64,000 bases of DNA from Candolleomyces eurysporus (GCA_027579435.1 JANBPK010001192.1:124001-188000); one strand, 5' to 3'. Shown: positions 36,372 to 49,710, numbered from the stretch's first letter. Translations and numbers: made by a program. The notes: generated by a model not told the origin, from the letters alone.

Positions 36372-36890
36372 GGCAGAAGCGTTATGTTCGCGTTGGTGTT
36401 CAAAGGTTCGTTATGAGAATAACTGTGGCAGCAGCGGTGCAACAGAGTTCAGATTCTAGCGAAGCAGGCTCATGAGAGCGACCTGGACTGGACATTTATA
36501 GGGGGTCTGAGAATCACGGACCACCCAAGTGGAACGTCAGCCAATAGCTAGATGACGAAAGTCCGAAGAACTTTGGAATAACTCACAGATCCTGACAACA
36601 AGGCCCGAGGCGCGCAGGTGCGTGGTTCGGACGCTTGCAATTGAACCATCGAATCCCTTGAAAGGCCTTCATGCTAGCGGCTCGACAGGACGACGTCGGA
36701 ACCTCGAGGGCCCAGTGATTGGACGAACCACCCTAGCCTCTATCTCGAGTATGGCTAGAATCATGCCGAGGACGCCAAGCAGCGGTGCGCAACATCTTTG
36801 TTCACGGTCAGCGAAGAAGGGGTCTGCCGATTCATTCTTACTTGCCGTGGGTCTGGACAGAAAAGGACAAAGAGGCCAAAAGCAAAAAAG
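36372..36890. other. Promoter side of the MDR gene; no gene assigned
   Basis: No coding signal. A short ORF at 36622-36957 plus is antisense to the tRNA at its end and is not credible. Confidence 0.5.
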
Positions 36891-36991
36891 CGTCACCTGT
36901 GCGATTCGAACACACGCGCTCAAAGAGCAACCGCTAAGCTGTGCGCTGGGGCAATAGCAGGCGATCCCGTTAACCACTCCGGCAAAGTGAC
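36891..36991 (-). tRNA. tRNA-Ser (anticodon GCU) with a 19-nt intron
   Basis: The minus strand folds as a class II tRNA: acceptor stem GTCACTT/AGGTGAC with discriminator G, D-arm containing GAGTGGTTAA, anticodon stem ATCGC/GCGGT, loop CTGCTA-A, variable-arm hairpin GCTC-TTT-GAGC, and T-arm GTGTG-TTCGAAT-CGCAC. The anticodon GCT decodes AGC/AGU serine codons. An insert of 19 nt (36936-36954) lies between positions 37 and 38, the canonical site of nuclear tRNA introns cut by the SEN endonuclease. Mature length is 82 nt, normal for tRNA-Ser. The A and B boxes overlap the D and T arms, so transcription by RNA polymerase III is expected. Confidence 0.93.
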
Positions 36992-37321
36992 CTATTGGTT
37001 TCTTCACCTGTGTGTGTCCTAATCCATTTGTCATGTCCCTTTTAGGCTGAGGCCGTTTCCTTCAATTCCTCACTCACACCGCAAATCGCGAATGTACTAG
37101 TAGCCCATTACACAGCCTGGTCCTCATTGCCTGACGTTGGAAATGTATTGCATGTATCAGAGCATCGAGGAGGCATGAATCCGATAATCAGATCTGACAC
37201 TTACTGGCCGGGCTCCCGAACTGCAGTGACAACTGAATTGATTGAAATATATGGGAGTACGAGCAAACAGGCTGGTACTTCTACTTCCACCACTTCCACC
37301 ACGGATCTACTTGTGCCCTTC

Positions 37322-39787
37322 ATGGCTCTTCCCAGACTTCCCGGCACGCCTGAGGAATTAGCGCCTTCTCTGGCGGCTTTCCCTAATGCACGCAACGTCA
37401 ATGTCGGTGATCTGAAGGTAATTCAGGTCAATCAGTCCTCTGCGGGAAATGCTTCTGGTACGTATCCAGAGCATTGTAGGTGCTTAGGGTGCTCATCTCT
37501 TTTAGAGCTTTTCCAGCTTTTGGACCCCGTCACCGATGCATCCTACAAGAGAAATAGAAGGTTCGCTCCCCCAAATTCTCATTGTATGGATGGTACCAGA
37601 GAAGAGGTTCTTGGCGGCATAAGGGCGTGGGCTAATCAACCTTGCCTCACGTCGACTCCTCAGTTGCCTCCCGAGACTGGTTCAAAGCCCAAACGCTCGG
37701 TATGGGATAGAGCTAAAGGGCTTGTCCGGAATCCCTCCCCTAGACCACCTAAAGCCGGCAAGCCAGGGAAAACCGATAAAGAGCGCCTCGTCACACCAGG
37801 GCATGTCTCCATCTCCGTGAATAGCATTGTTCAGCATATCTGCTGGATGTATGGCCACGTCGGTTGCGGGAAATCGGCTATAGCTCAAAATGTGGCGGAG
37901 GAGCTGGCGGAAAACGGCAAGCTCGGTGCAAGCTTTTTCTTTTTCCGTAACGCTGGAGATCGGAGCAGCATGAGTGGGCTGCCTGCAACACTCGCACACC
38001 AAATTTCTCAGAATATACCTGGAACCAAACCGTTTATCGAGTCCACCATCAGGGAGGATCATAGCTTGCTTGGCCAGGCGTGCTCGCTGGCGTCCCAGCT
38101 CGAGGACCTGGTGTTCAAGCCTTGCTTGAAAGCTTTATGCGCGGGTGACCTCTCTGCTCATGACCGCTGCCCCTATGTGATCGTCATTGACGGCTTGGAC
38201 GAATGTAATGACAAGGAAGGGGTTGAAATCTTCATCGATTCTGCCATCGCGCTTTTCGCTCGCCATCCCACCATTCCCCTTCGCCTCTTCATTACAAGCC
38301 GAATTGAAGAACACATCCGGACTCGCCTCGACTCCAAAGAAATCCATCTTCTCGATCTGAATAGCAAGTTCAGACGTGAAGACCTTGCCCTTTACATGAA
38401 GGCTTCCTTCTCCAGGGCAGCTCAGCAAGACAGGGCGCTGCGTACTCAAGGCGGGACGTGGCCGGAGGCAGAGGAACTCAACAAGCTCATAGATTACTGT
38501 GACGGATCCTTCATCATTGGTTCGACATTGGTCAAGTTCATTCTTGGTGCCCCTGGTGACAATGACCCGCGAACACCGATGGAGCGCCTTCCACTTGCTC
38601 TTGAGATTAGTCACGGGCTCGATGAAGTCTACCTGCAGATCCTTTCGCGGTCTCGAAATCTTCCCCATTTTCACCTCATCATTTCGACTTTAGCCGCCAT
38701 TCAAGAGCCACTGTCCGTCTCAGGACTATCGGCGCTGCTCTACGTTTCTACGTATGAGGTTGTTAGGGTGCTTGTGAACTTACAAGCCATCATCCAGGTC
38801 CCCGGTAAAGACGACGACCTTGTGACCCTCTTCCACACATCCCTGCGCGATTTCCTCATCGATGAAAGTCGCTCGGGTGAATTTCACGTTCCGCCCTCGC
38901 ACCACACTTTCCTGACGTACAGATGTCTCAACTTGCTATTTGGCGCTCATCCATCCAACTCCAAGGAATGTTGCCGGTATGCCATCATATGGTGGCCAAC
39001 GCATTGGGCATCCGCTCTGACGATGGACCCTTCCTTTGGCTACGAAGAATTCGAGATGCCCGAGCGTTGGCTTGATGCACCGCATCAGCCCGTAGGGGGG
39101 GTTTACCATCCGGAAGAATTTCATCTACTTGATATCGAAATCTTCTTAAGTGAGCCGGATTTTCATCTTTTGAAAGCGAGGCTGCATGGCGCAATGTCCT
39201 CGTTCTATAAAAAGATGGCGCATTGTGAGTTCTTTGTATCCTTCATTCGTTGAATGAAATGACCCTTACCTATGTTGATAGTCCCTGAATGGCCAACAAA
39301 GCACGGCCAACGAGGCTTCTATGGCTGTCCGTTAGGGTGGCATGCGTCGCGAACCTCGGGGGAAGCTCAGCACGACAACAAGGTATCCAAGCTTTCTGCT
39401 ACCCATCATGGCGCCGCCTAACTGAATTTTGCTTACGATTACTAGTTGGAGAGTTCAACACCCTGCTCTTCAATCATGCTATTGGAGGTATGCATCTCTA
39501 TGTCCGGTTAACGGGGAAGCAGCTGAGGTTCCTTGTGGCAGGGCTTTCTTCATATGACATCGCATGAGTTGAAGGCGTCATGTGTGGACCCGTTTCTTCA
39601 AGTATCCATGAAGCGTGGGGCGGGTCGGTGCATCAACGTTATTTTCGATCGAACAGCAGTAGAGGGGTTTAGCTTTGAATCACCTGAGCCGCAAGGTGTC
39701 AAGATTTTCATCACCAAGGATGTACCGCTAGTGGCAACACCCGTGACCGCGAACCCCTCCGACTCATCCTCCATGCCCTTCCCTTGA
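37322..39787 (+). CDS. NACHT-domain NTPase (NLR-like), copy 1
   Basis: STAND-class NTPase resembling fungal NLR-like proteins, which are implicated by analogy in non-self recognition and regulated cell death. Exons 37322-39224, 39282-39382, 39446-39487 and 39575-39787 give 752 residues. The N-terminal ~170 residues contain HCRCLGC and HCMDGTREEVLGGI, a lead-in typical of Agaricomycete NACHT proteins. Walker A is GHVGCGKSAIAQ (residue ~178), Walker B is VIVIDGLDECND (~286), and sensor RLFITSRIEEHIRTRL follows. Helical NACHT-associated sequence comes next (PLALEISHGLDEVYLQIL, LFHTSLRDFLID). There are no WD40, ankyrin or TPR repeats; a short unique tail is encoded by exons 2-4. The start MALPRLPGTPEEL is chosen because copy 2 begins the same way. 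The intact frame and matched exons in both copies argue for function. Confidence 0.92.
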
Positions 39788-40005
39788 CCCTCGCTATCGG
39801 TTGTGCCGAACACTTCATAAGTATTCTGCGCGGCAGCCACGACTTACAAGTATAGAGAAGGGCTTCACTGCCAAAAGGAATGATCCCACCCCCACGCCCC
39901 GGCGGTACCCTTCAGTTGGTAGCAGAGAGATTTATTGGCATATGCTTATGGCGTTTAGACCTCTGGTACTTCACAGGACATGTAAGACTCCATGCGTACT
40001 CAATT

Positions 40006-40052
40006 TTACAATGCACTAATGATGGCATTGTACGCAGCCTTTGGCTGGTATT
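40006..40052 (-). pseudogene. GH10 xylanase last-exon remnant
   Basis: The minus strand reads [13 protein letters not shown] then TAA, matching the end of the GH10 gene at 43773-46024 ([13 protein letters not shown] stop). Homology stops at about 40052. It was carried along when the NACHT gene was duplicated and marks the breakpoint inside the xylanase terminal exon. Confidence 0.88.
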
Positions 40053-40816
40053 TTCCAAACTTCACGAATCTCGATAATGAATTCATCTTCAAATCATCTT
40101 TCATTGGACTATAAGTACCTGAAATCAAATGGCTTGGTGAGGGTAGAGCTAGTAAATTACAGTGAATTGTCCTCACAATATCAGGATGGGACGACGAGAC
40201 CGACTTCTAAATTTGGAAGTCCACCCCACCACCCTCCTGAGGCAACGACTGCGTCTCAGAGCGTCGGATGTTCACTATTCCGAAGCAGATTTCAAATTCT
40301 GGGAGTCCGAGTCATACAGGCTCCAGAGGGCAAGGAAAAGCGTCAACATCGTCATCCGCTTTTAGAAGTGAGGCTGGTTTCACTGACTGGTGTTCCTCCC
40401 GATAACGCAAATTCATACTGATTACGCAGAATATAATCGATACAGAAGGAGTGGTCAGCAAAGCACAAGACGGAGAAGGGATGATTAGGTCCACTGCAAA
40501 ACTGCTTGATAGGATTCTTCGCTCCACCAGCTTCTGCAGGATGGACATCTGGGACTCGGAGGGGGCTCATCACATCCTCGCCCACATCCTCGCACAGACA
40601 GTCGCTGGCAGCCCTAGTGGGGTCCGGGTTGAAGGGGCCGGGTCCCCATTGTTGTTCAGCGCTCACCAGCCGCTCATCTCGCTTCGAGAATTCCGAGCTC
40701 GAGGGTAAGTGGGTTCGAGAAGCAAGACGAGCGGCTGGTTCTAGGAGCCTGGGTGGTCAGTTGATTGACCTTCTCCGACCTTTGAACTCTCCGCCCTTTG
40801 GACTCTCTCACACACA
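40053..40816. other. Unique spacer between the duplicated units
   Basis: Not present next to copy 2. It contains a plus-strand run (DVHYSEADFKFWESESY, about 40250-40365) in an ORF of 67 codons that might be an exon of a broken gene. No family recognised. Confidence 0.35.
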
Positions 40817-40887
40817 CACGAGCAAACAGGATACTTATACTTCCATCATACCATCTACTTCCATCGTACCATCTACTTGTGACCCTC

Positions 40888-43555
40888 ATGGCCCTTCCCA
40901 GACCTCGCAGCACACCTGAAGAATTAGCGCCTTCAAGTTCTCTGACGGCGTTCCCTAATGCACGCAACGTCAGTGTCCATAATCTGAAGGTAATTCAGGT
41001 CAATCATTCCTCTGCAGGGAATGCTTCTGGTACGTATCCAGAGTATTGTAGGTGCTTAGGGTGCTCATCTCTTTCAGAGCTTTTCCAGCTCTTGAACCCC
41101 ATCGCCGATGCATCCTACAAGAGAAATCGAAAGGTCGCTCCCCCGAATTCTCATTGTATGGATGGTACAAGAGAAGAGGTTCTTGGTGGCTTAAGGGCAT
41201 GGGCTAGTCAACCCTGCCTCGCTTCGATTCCTCAGTCCCTTCCCGAAACTGGTTCAAAGCCCAAACGCTCGGTATGGGATAGAGCTAGAGGATTTTTCCG
41301 AAATCTCTTTTCTCCTTTCCGAAATCTTTTTTCTCCTTTCCGAAATCTCTTTCCTCCTTTCCGAAATCTTTTTTCTCCTTTCCGAAATCTCTTTCCTCCT
41401 TTCCGAAATCTTTTTTCTCCTTTCCGAAATCTCTTTCCTCCTTTCCGAAATCTCTTTTCTCCTCGGCGACTTACAGCCGACAAGCAAGGGAAAACCGATA
41501 GAGAGCGCCCGGCCACACCAGGGCATGTCTCCATCCCCGTGAATATCAGTGTTCAGCATATCTGCTGGATGCATGGCCCCGTCGGTTGCGGGAAATCGGC
41601 TATAGCTCAAAATGTGGCAGAAGAGCTGGCGGAAAGCGGCAAGCTCGGGGCAAGCTTTTTCTTTTCCAGCAATGCCGGAGATCGGAGCAACATGGATAGG
41701 CTGGCTGCAACACTCGCACATCAAATTTCTCAGAACATACCTGGAACCAAACCGCTTATCGAATCCACCATCAGCGAGGATCGTAGCTTGCTTGGCCATG
41801 GCAAGCCTGGGGCACGCTCGTTGGCATCCAAGCTCGATGACCTCGTGTTCAAGCCTTGCTTGAAAGCTTTATGCACGGGTGACCTCTCGGCTCATGACCG
41901 CTCCCCCTATGTGATCGTCATTGACGGTTTGGACGAATGTAACAAGAAGGAAGATGTTGAAAGCTTCATCGATTATGCCATCACATTTTTCACTCGCCAT
42001 CCCACCATTCCCCTTCGCCTCTTCATCACAAGCCGAATTGAAGAACACATCCGGACTCGCCTCGACTCGAAAGAAATCCATCTCCTCGATCTGAATAGCA
42101 AGTTCAGACGTGAAGACCTTGCCCTTTACATGAAGGCTACCTTCTCCAGGGCAGCTCAGCGAGACAGGGCGCTGCGTACTCAAGGCGGGACGTGGCCGGA
42201 GGCAAAGGAACTCAACAAGCTCATAGATTACTGTAACGGATCCTTCATCATTGGTTCGACTTTGATCAAGTTCGTTCTTGGTGCCCCTGGTGACAATGAC
42301 CCACGAACACCGATGGAACGCCTTCCACTTGCTCTTGAGATCAGTCATGGGCTCGATGGAGTCTACCTGCAGATCCTTTCGCGGTCTCGAAATCTTCCTC
42401 ATTTTCACCTCATCATTTCGACTTTAGCCGCCATTCAACAGCCGCTGTCCATCTCAGGATTATCGGCGCTGCTCTACGTTTCTACGTATGAGGTCGTCAG
42501 GGTGCTTGTAAACTTACAAGCCATCATCCGGGTCCCCAATAGAGACGACGACCCTGTGACCCTCTTCCACACATCCCTGTGCGATTTCCTCGTTGATAAA
42601 AGTCGCTCGGGCGATTTTTACGTTCCGCCCTCGCACCACACTTTCCTGATGGACAGATGTCTCAACTTGCTATTTGGCCCTCATCCATCCAACTCCGAGG
42701 AATGTTGCCGGTATGCCATCATATGGTGGCCAGCGCATTGGGCATCCGCTCTGACGATGGACCCTTCCTTTGACTACGAAGAATTCGAGATGCCCGAGCG
42801 TTGGCTTGATGCACTGCATCAGCCCGCAAGGGGGGTTTCCCAGCCGGAACTTGATATCAAAATCTTCCTAAACGAGTCGGAATTCCATACTTTGAAATGG
42901 GAGCTGCATCGAGCAATGTCCTCGTTCTGTGAAAAGTTGGCGAGGTGGTATGCAGCAATGGCCTTGCTCACCGAAGAAGAGCGGGAACATTGTGAGTTCT
43001 TTGTATCCTTCATTCGTTGAATGAAATGACCCTTACCTATCTTGATAGTCCCTAGAATCCCAACGAAGCACGGCCTACAAGGCATATACGGCTTACCGGT
43101 AGGGTGGCATGAGTCGCGAACCTCGGGGGAGGCTCAGCACGATAACAAGGTATCCAAGCTTTTTGCTACCCATCATGGCGCCGCCTAACTGAANTTTTTT
43201 TTACGATTACTAGTTGGAGAGTTCAACACCCTGCTCTTCAATCATGTTATTGGAGGTATGTATCTATATGTCCAGTAAACGGTGAAGCAGCTGAGGTTCC
43301 TTGTGACAGGGCTTTCTTTATATGATAATGCATGAATGGGAGGCGTCATGTATAGACCCGCTTCTTCAAGTATCCATGAAGTGTGGGACGGGTGGGTGCA
43401 TCAACGTTATTTTCGATCGAACAGCGGTAGAAGGGTTTAGCCTTGATTCAACCGAGCCGCGAGGTGTCAATATTTTCATTACCAAGGATGTACCGCCAGT
43501 GACAACACCTGTGACCGCGAATCCCTCCGACTCATCCTCCGTGCCCTTCCCTTGA
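40888..43555 (+). CDS. NACHT-domain NTPase (NLR-like), copy 2, with coding minisatellite
   Basis: Tandem paralogue of the gene at 37322. Exons 40888-42991, 43049-43149, 43214-43255 and 43343-43555 give 819 residues. Walker A GPVGCGKSAIAQ lies near residue 230, Walker B VIVIDGLDECNK near 345, and sensor RLFITSRIEEHIRTRL is unchanged. The linker before the NACHT domain (residues about 137-192) is made of eight seven-residue repeats FRNLFSP/FRNLFPP, where copy 1 has only RNPSPRPP. Hydrophobic Phe/Leu spacing with Arg-Asn could form an amphipathic or self-associating segment; that is a guess. The four-exon structure and the 42-nt third exon are identical in both copies. The first in-frame ATG lies upstream (40798), but ATG 40888 matches copy 1. 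Its 3' end converges on the xylanase gene, with 217 bp between the stop codons. Confidence 0.92.
41296..41463 (+). repeat. In-frame coding minisatellite, 8 x 21 bp
   Basis: Eight 21-bp units of TTCCGAAATCT(C/T)TTTTCTCCT type encode FRNLF(S/P)P. Units 2-7 alternate two variants (CTT...TCT and CTC...CCT), forming three 42-bp dimers, so the array grew by unequal exchange of dimers. The paralogue at 37.7 kb lacks it. It preserves the reading frame. Confidence 0.97.
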
Positions 43556-43772
43556 CCCTCGCTATCGTTTATGCCGAACGCTTCATCAATATCCTACACG
43601 GCAGCCACGACTTGATATGGGTGTAGAGTAGCTTCACCGCCAGAAGGAACAATCCCACTCCCCCGCCGGCTGGTACCCTTCCGTTGGTAGCAGAGAAATA
43701 TATTGGCATATGCTGATGTCTTTGGACATTTGGTACTTTACAAGACATGTACGACTCCATAAGTAGTCAACT

Positions 43773-46024
43773 TTACAGTGCACTAATGATCGCGTTGTAC
43801 GCAGCCTTCGGTCTGTATTGGCCGTCGAAGAGGAGAGGGTTGCTACTCGCTCTCCAAGAGTTCTATTAGAAACGTTAACGAGTCAGTTTCGACGACTAGG
43901 AAGGTATCAGGAGAACTGAACGACTCACGGTATCGCTGACTCCCCAAACGGTAACACCAACACACTTGGGAGTGTTCACGCAGGCATTGACAACTTGAGT
44001 GTAGTCGTTGACAGGAGCTTGAACAATATCGAGCTCCGTAATTGCGATTTCCTTGACATTCGCTGCAGCGAGAGCGGTCAGGACAGCCTGTGCAGTGCTT
44101 CCCTGGCCGGATTGGAGGTGCATTTGTGTGCCGATACCATCGATGGTGCCGGGGTTGGCCTGGTTGACCCTGTTGACGAGGCTCACCATTCCGTTGACCT
44201 TGGCGTTGACGGAGTCCAGATTGTAGTCGTTGATGTAGAGACTGGCGAATTCTAGGCCTGAGCCCTCTGCGCTCCGAAGAGAGGAGATGACGACTTACAC
44301 TGCCTTTGGATCCGTTTTGCGGGCGGCTTGGAAGGCGATCGTCACGAAAGACTGNAAACGCGAACGTCGTTAACAATACGATAGGAGCCCGTCAAAAGGT
44401 TCAATTACCTCTCCGAGGACACGGGCGAACACGCTCTGCCTCAATGAACCGTTCTCTTCGAAGATTTCACTGGAGATTATATGTGATCAGAACGTCACAG
44501 GATTGGCATGAAATAGAAACTCACTTGCAAACGTCCCACTAGTCGACGAATGAAACGGTTAGTAATGGTTGTAACCTCGTTGGATTCTAGTCTTACAGCT
44601 GTCTTTCATTTAGCATCTGTACGGGTTGAGATATTGTGGAGGGACGAACCGTAAAGCTTTCCTGCATAACGCCCTGCTACGTTCGTGATATGGTTCTCGA
44701 TGACGGAGGTCTAGAAAATAGTTAGTAAACGATGAGGGGTAGGCAGACATCTGCTAACCAAGGTTGTCCTGTCGTTAATGTTGCTGACCCATCCGGGAAG
44801 TTGTGAGTGCCAAACTTGTAGGGGAGAAGGGGGTCAGGTTCGGATAAGTAGACCTGATTGGATGTAGACCCCTACCCAAGGTGTGACCACGAATCATCTT
44901 GCCATTGGAGGTCGCCCAGTTGACAAGCTGGTCAGCGTTTCCGAAGTTGAACGAGCCCCTGTTAGCTATAGTAGTAGTAAGGGATTGTTAATCCTATAAA
45001 GACTCTTTGCAGTACGGAGTACAACGTACGTTCAGTGGCATCCCACTTGATCGGCGAATTAGCCTATGTTCCGCAGGAGATTCAACGAAATACCTTCATG
45101 GAGTTTTCCTGGGAGATTATGGATTTTAGAGACTATGCGACGCTTTTCGAGGTTCATCCACTTACAGGAGTGACACAACCAAAGTCGCTCTTGAGGACAT
45201 TGACATTGGCTATTGAGAGGTTCACCGTGCGGTCAATATTGAACACCTCGAAACATCTAGTCGATGCACTTACATGCAATATTGAGGGTGTTGGGGTCGG
45301 CACAGGCTCCCTAGCAGACATTGGTGATTAATCTACAGTTATCGAAGGCCAGATAGAACACTCACGAAATAATATTTTCCATGAGTAGCAAGCTTCTGTT
45401 GAAGACCACCAGCGCTGGCCGAAGGCTGTGCTGGCCCTGTTGCAGTCGGTGTCACGACAGTGGTTGGAGGTGTCACCACAGTAGTAGTGGTCGGGATAGT
45501 AGTCGTTGGAGTCGGGGTTGGCGTTGGTGTAGGTGTTGGCGTCGGAGTAGGCGTGCTCGTTGTAGGGTTGCTGGGCAACGTCGGGACACTCACGGGAGGT
45601 TGAGTTTCAGTTGGCTGGCATCTGTGGGGTGAGAGTTGTGGGCTTGAGGGAGGACTAGCGAAACGATTTGTCGTACTGAGAGTACCAGTCGCTCAGCTTG
45701 ATGCAAGCATAACCGGGATAGCCTGGTCATGTTGAGATTAGGGGGATTAAATTGCAAGGATAGTCTTCGTCACTCACAGGTAGTCTAGGATACAGAACAT
45801 CCGGTCAGGATTGGGAGAAGGGTCGACGGGGAAGGGCAACTCACATCTCCACCATAACCTTCGCCACCACCTTCGCGGACGGTGTGTTAGGATCTGAGGT
45901 AAGAGTAGACACTGATAGAGAGCTCACATTGCGCCCATGGTCCTACAAGCACACCGTTTTTGGCGGCCGAAACCTGTTGAACGGAGGAAATCGCAAGGAG
46001 CACGAAAGGCAAGAGTTTCAGCAT
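43773..46024 (-). CDS. Secreted GH10 endo-1,4-beta-xylanase with CBM1 (copy A)
   Basis: Hydrolyses beta-1,4-xylan in plant cell walls; secreted. Eighteen exons join to 427 residues: 46024-45928, 45870-45845, 45784-45778 (7 nt), 45722-45677, 45621-45366, 45310-45274, 45209-45166, 45108-45094 (15 nt), 45045-45030, 44965-44876, 44814-44759, 44710-44650, 44598-44597 (2 nt), 44538-44525, 44469-44409, 44351-44299, 44241-43929 and 43862-43773. Order: signal peptide [15 protein letters not shown], a CBM1 cellulose-binding module ([20 protein letters not shown]), a Pro/Thr linker, then the GH10 barrel with [18 protein letters not shown], acid/base Glu257 in WDVCNE and nucleophile Glu363 in ITELD. One flaw: exon 10 reads CTTGGGTAGG where copy B has CTCGGTATG; the extra G would shift the frame or use an odd donor, and is probably a homopolymer miscall. 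Confidence 0.95.
44597..44598 (-). other. Apparent 2-nt exon (CT) in xylanase copy A
   Basis: Between exons ending ...CTTTACG (44650) and starting TGGGACG (44538) lie 111 bp that cannot be one in-frame intron. They split into a 51-nt intron (44599-44649, GTTCGT...GACAG, GCTAAAT branch site), CT, and a 58-nt intron (44539-44596, GTAAGA...ACTAG, TACTAAC branch site). G+CT restores the alanine of YAWDV. Copy B has one intron at the second site and a 63-nt exon where copy A has 61+2. Confidence 0.75.
45778..45784 (-). other. 7-nt microexon in CBM1 of xylanase copy A
   Basis: ACTACCT, flanked by TCCTAG and GTGAGTG, supplies the TTC of the CBM1 core (GGDTTC). The same 7-nt exon is present in copy B at the same place. 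Confidence 0.9.
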
Positions 46025-46423
46025 TTTATCGCCTATACTCGAGCCAACCTACCAGGAAACCAGCCTTTTATACCTGGAAGATAATCCGAAATGTTATTTT
46101 TAGTGAATCTGAATGGAGAAAGCTGTTCAGAGACTCACAGGTATGTTGTAGAGGATCGAAAGCGTCGGGTGATTCTCGCGTGTTCGTTCCCTCTCTTGTG
46201 ACATCAAAGGCACCGAGGGCCGACGAAGTTAGAGATTGGCAGGCCGAAGAACGCTGGAAAACCGGCCTGAGACGGAGACCTTCAAGTCCCAGGTAGCTTT
46301 CGAAGTATCTCTGTATAATTGAAAACTGAGCAAATCAGGTCTTTGCACTGCCAAAATAGGATGAATATCATTTTTGCGAACACTTGGATCGTATACAAAT
46401 ACATAACGTGTGCTATGGTAGAC

Positions 46424-48538
<2,115 letters not shown>

Positions 48539-49710
48539 TTTCGTTGCGGTCTTCTCAGCATTCCTCCTCCTATTGATCTTGGGTTTATATACGCAGAATT
48601 GTCTGAAATTCCGAGTTTCTTGCTTCCTGTTTCGAACGGAAAATTAAATACAATCCCATTGCATAAGCCAGAGGGAGATCTGGCTGGGCATGGCTTGGCG
48701 AACATAGAGAAGTATCCTGCGCGCCTTAAAGAGCACGTATGGCGCTTGGCTTTCCGAAAAAGGTATGTGTTACATCAGTACAAACCCTATTGAGCAGTCG
48801 AAGGGCGAAGACCAAGAGACCTCTCGGTGTGCTTCGACCGGACATGGCCGTTAGACTTTGCCCCACTATCCATACGAGGACGAAGGCGTTGTCCATGTGA
48901 TGAATCCATAAATAATCCTGGAGTAAACTGTCCAAAGGATCAATAGAAGCTCAACAGCAGAAGAACAAGAAGATCGTCTCAAGACCTCGAGTTTCGATTC
49001 TCGATGCAACTGGATCCGAGAAATAGGCGGCACGACGCTGCTGAAGACAGAAGTCAAGGGTCAGGCCTATTTCAAAAACGTCAAATTGAGCTCGGCCGGA
49101 TGATCATGTCCGGGTATCCGAGTTGCACAATCCATGTTTTTTGGAATATTTTTGGGACCTCTCAGGGCAAGCCAGTTACAGTGTAGGGCGTGCGGAGAAT
49201 GAGGAACGTCGGAAAATGTTACAGGGCATTCTCTTGATACGCTCTGTAACTTGGAACAGCCCGGACCGTTACATGGTTCCTGGACGACCTCGGAGTAACG
49301 TCAAGAGACGGTGAGAGACTTTTGAGTAAAGCGTCGACAATGAGCGTATCGAGATGGCGAGTTTTTCCTGTAGCCTCGTGGACGGATTCATAGCGGCCCG
49401 AGGTAGAGTGCAAGATCCCGCAGTGTGGCGGCATTTCCTCTGCAAAAGGCAGGGACATTGGTCCAACCAACAGGCGACAAGGAAACAAAACGGTTCGAAT
49501 TTAAAGTCTGCGGGATGCATGCGTGGGGAACATTATTCACCGTGGCGCGTGACGCGTGACAGTCTCACTCTCACGTGTCGTGACAGGTGGCGTTGGCGGA
49601 GAGGTGAAGTGACGTGTCTGAACCGCGACGCTCATTACCCAGCTTCTGCTGGCGTACGAATTCGATTCAACTCCTTCTATCCAGGCAACTAATACTCTGA
49701 GGCATTCATT
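48539..49710. other. Divergent intergenic region
   Basis: Promoter side of xylanase copy B on the left and of RAD18 on the right. The ORFs present (up to 112 codons) overlap on both strands and look like chance frames. Confidence 0.5.

Larger units (their letters stand above)
37258..40052 (+). repeat. Segmental duplication, copy 1 (NACHT gene plus xylanase 3' end)
   Basis: Direct copy of 40817-43820. Homology starts at ACGAGCAAACAGG just upstream of the NACHT start codon. It continues through all four exons, introns and the 3' flank, and ends inside a remnant of the xylanase last exon. A 764-bp unrelated spacer (40053-40816) separates the copies. Confidence 0.9.
40817..43820 (+). repeat. Segmental duplication, copy 2 (NACHT gene plus xylanase 3' end)
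   Basis: Direct repeat of 37258-40052. Here the right end is continuous with the complete xylanase gene, so this copy keeps the ancestral junction. It is longer than copy 1 mainly because of the 168-bp minisatellite and a few small insertions in the coding region. Confidence 0.9.

Noticed and set aside
37127..37321. Upstream start for NACHT copy 1
   Set aside because: The paralogue shares homology and a Met only from 37322; the upstream stretch diverges before 37258.
41296..41463. CRISPR-like regular repeat
   Set aside because: Units are contiguous without spacers, in frame within a eukaryotic gene.
41232..41799. Minus-strand ORFs with ISERRKK / RKGGKRF repeats
   Set aside because: Shadow of the coding minisatellite in the NACHT gene on the plus strand.
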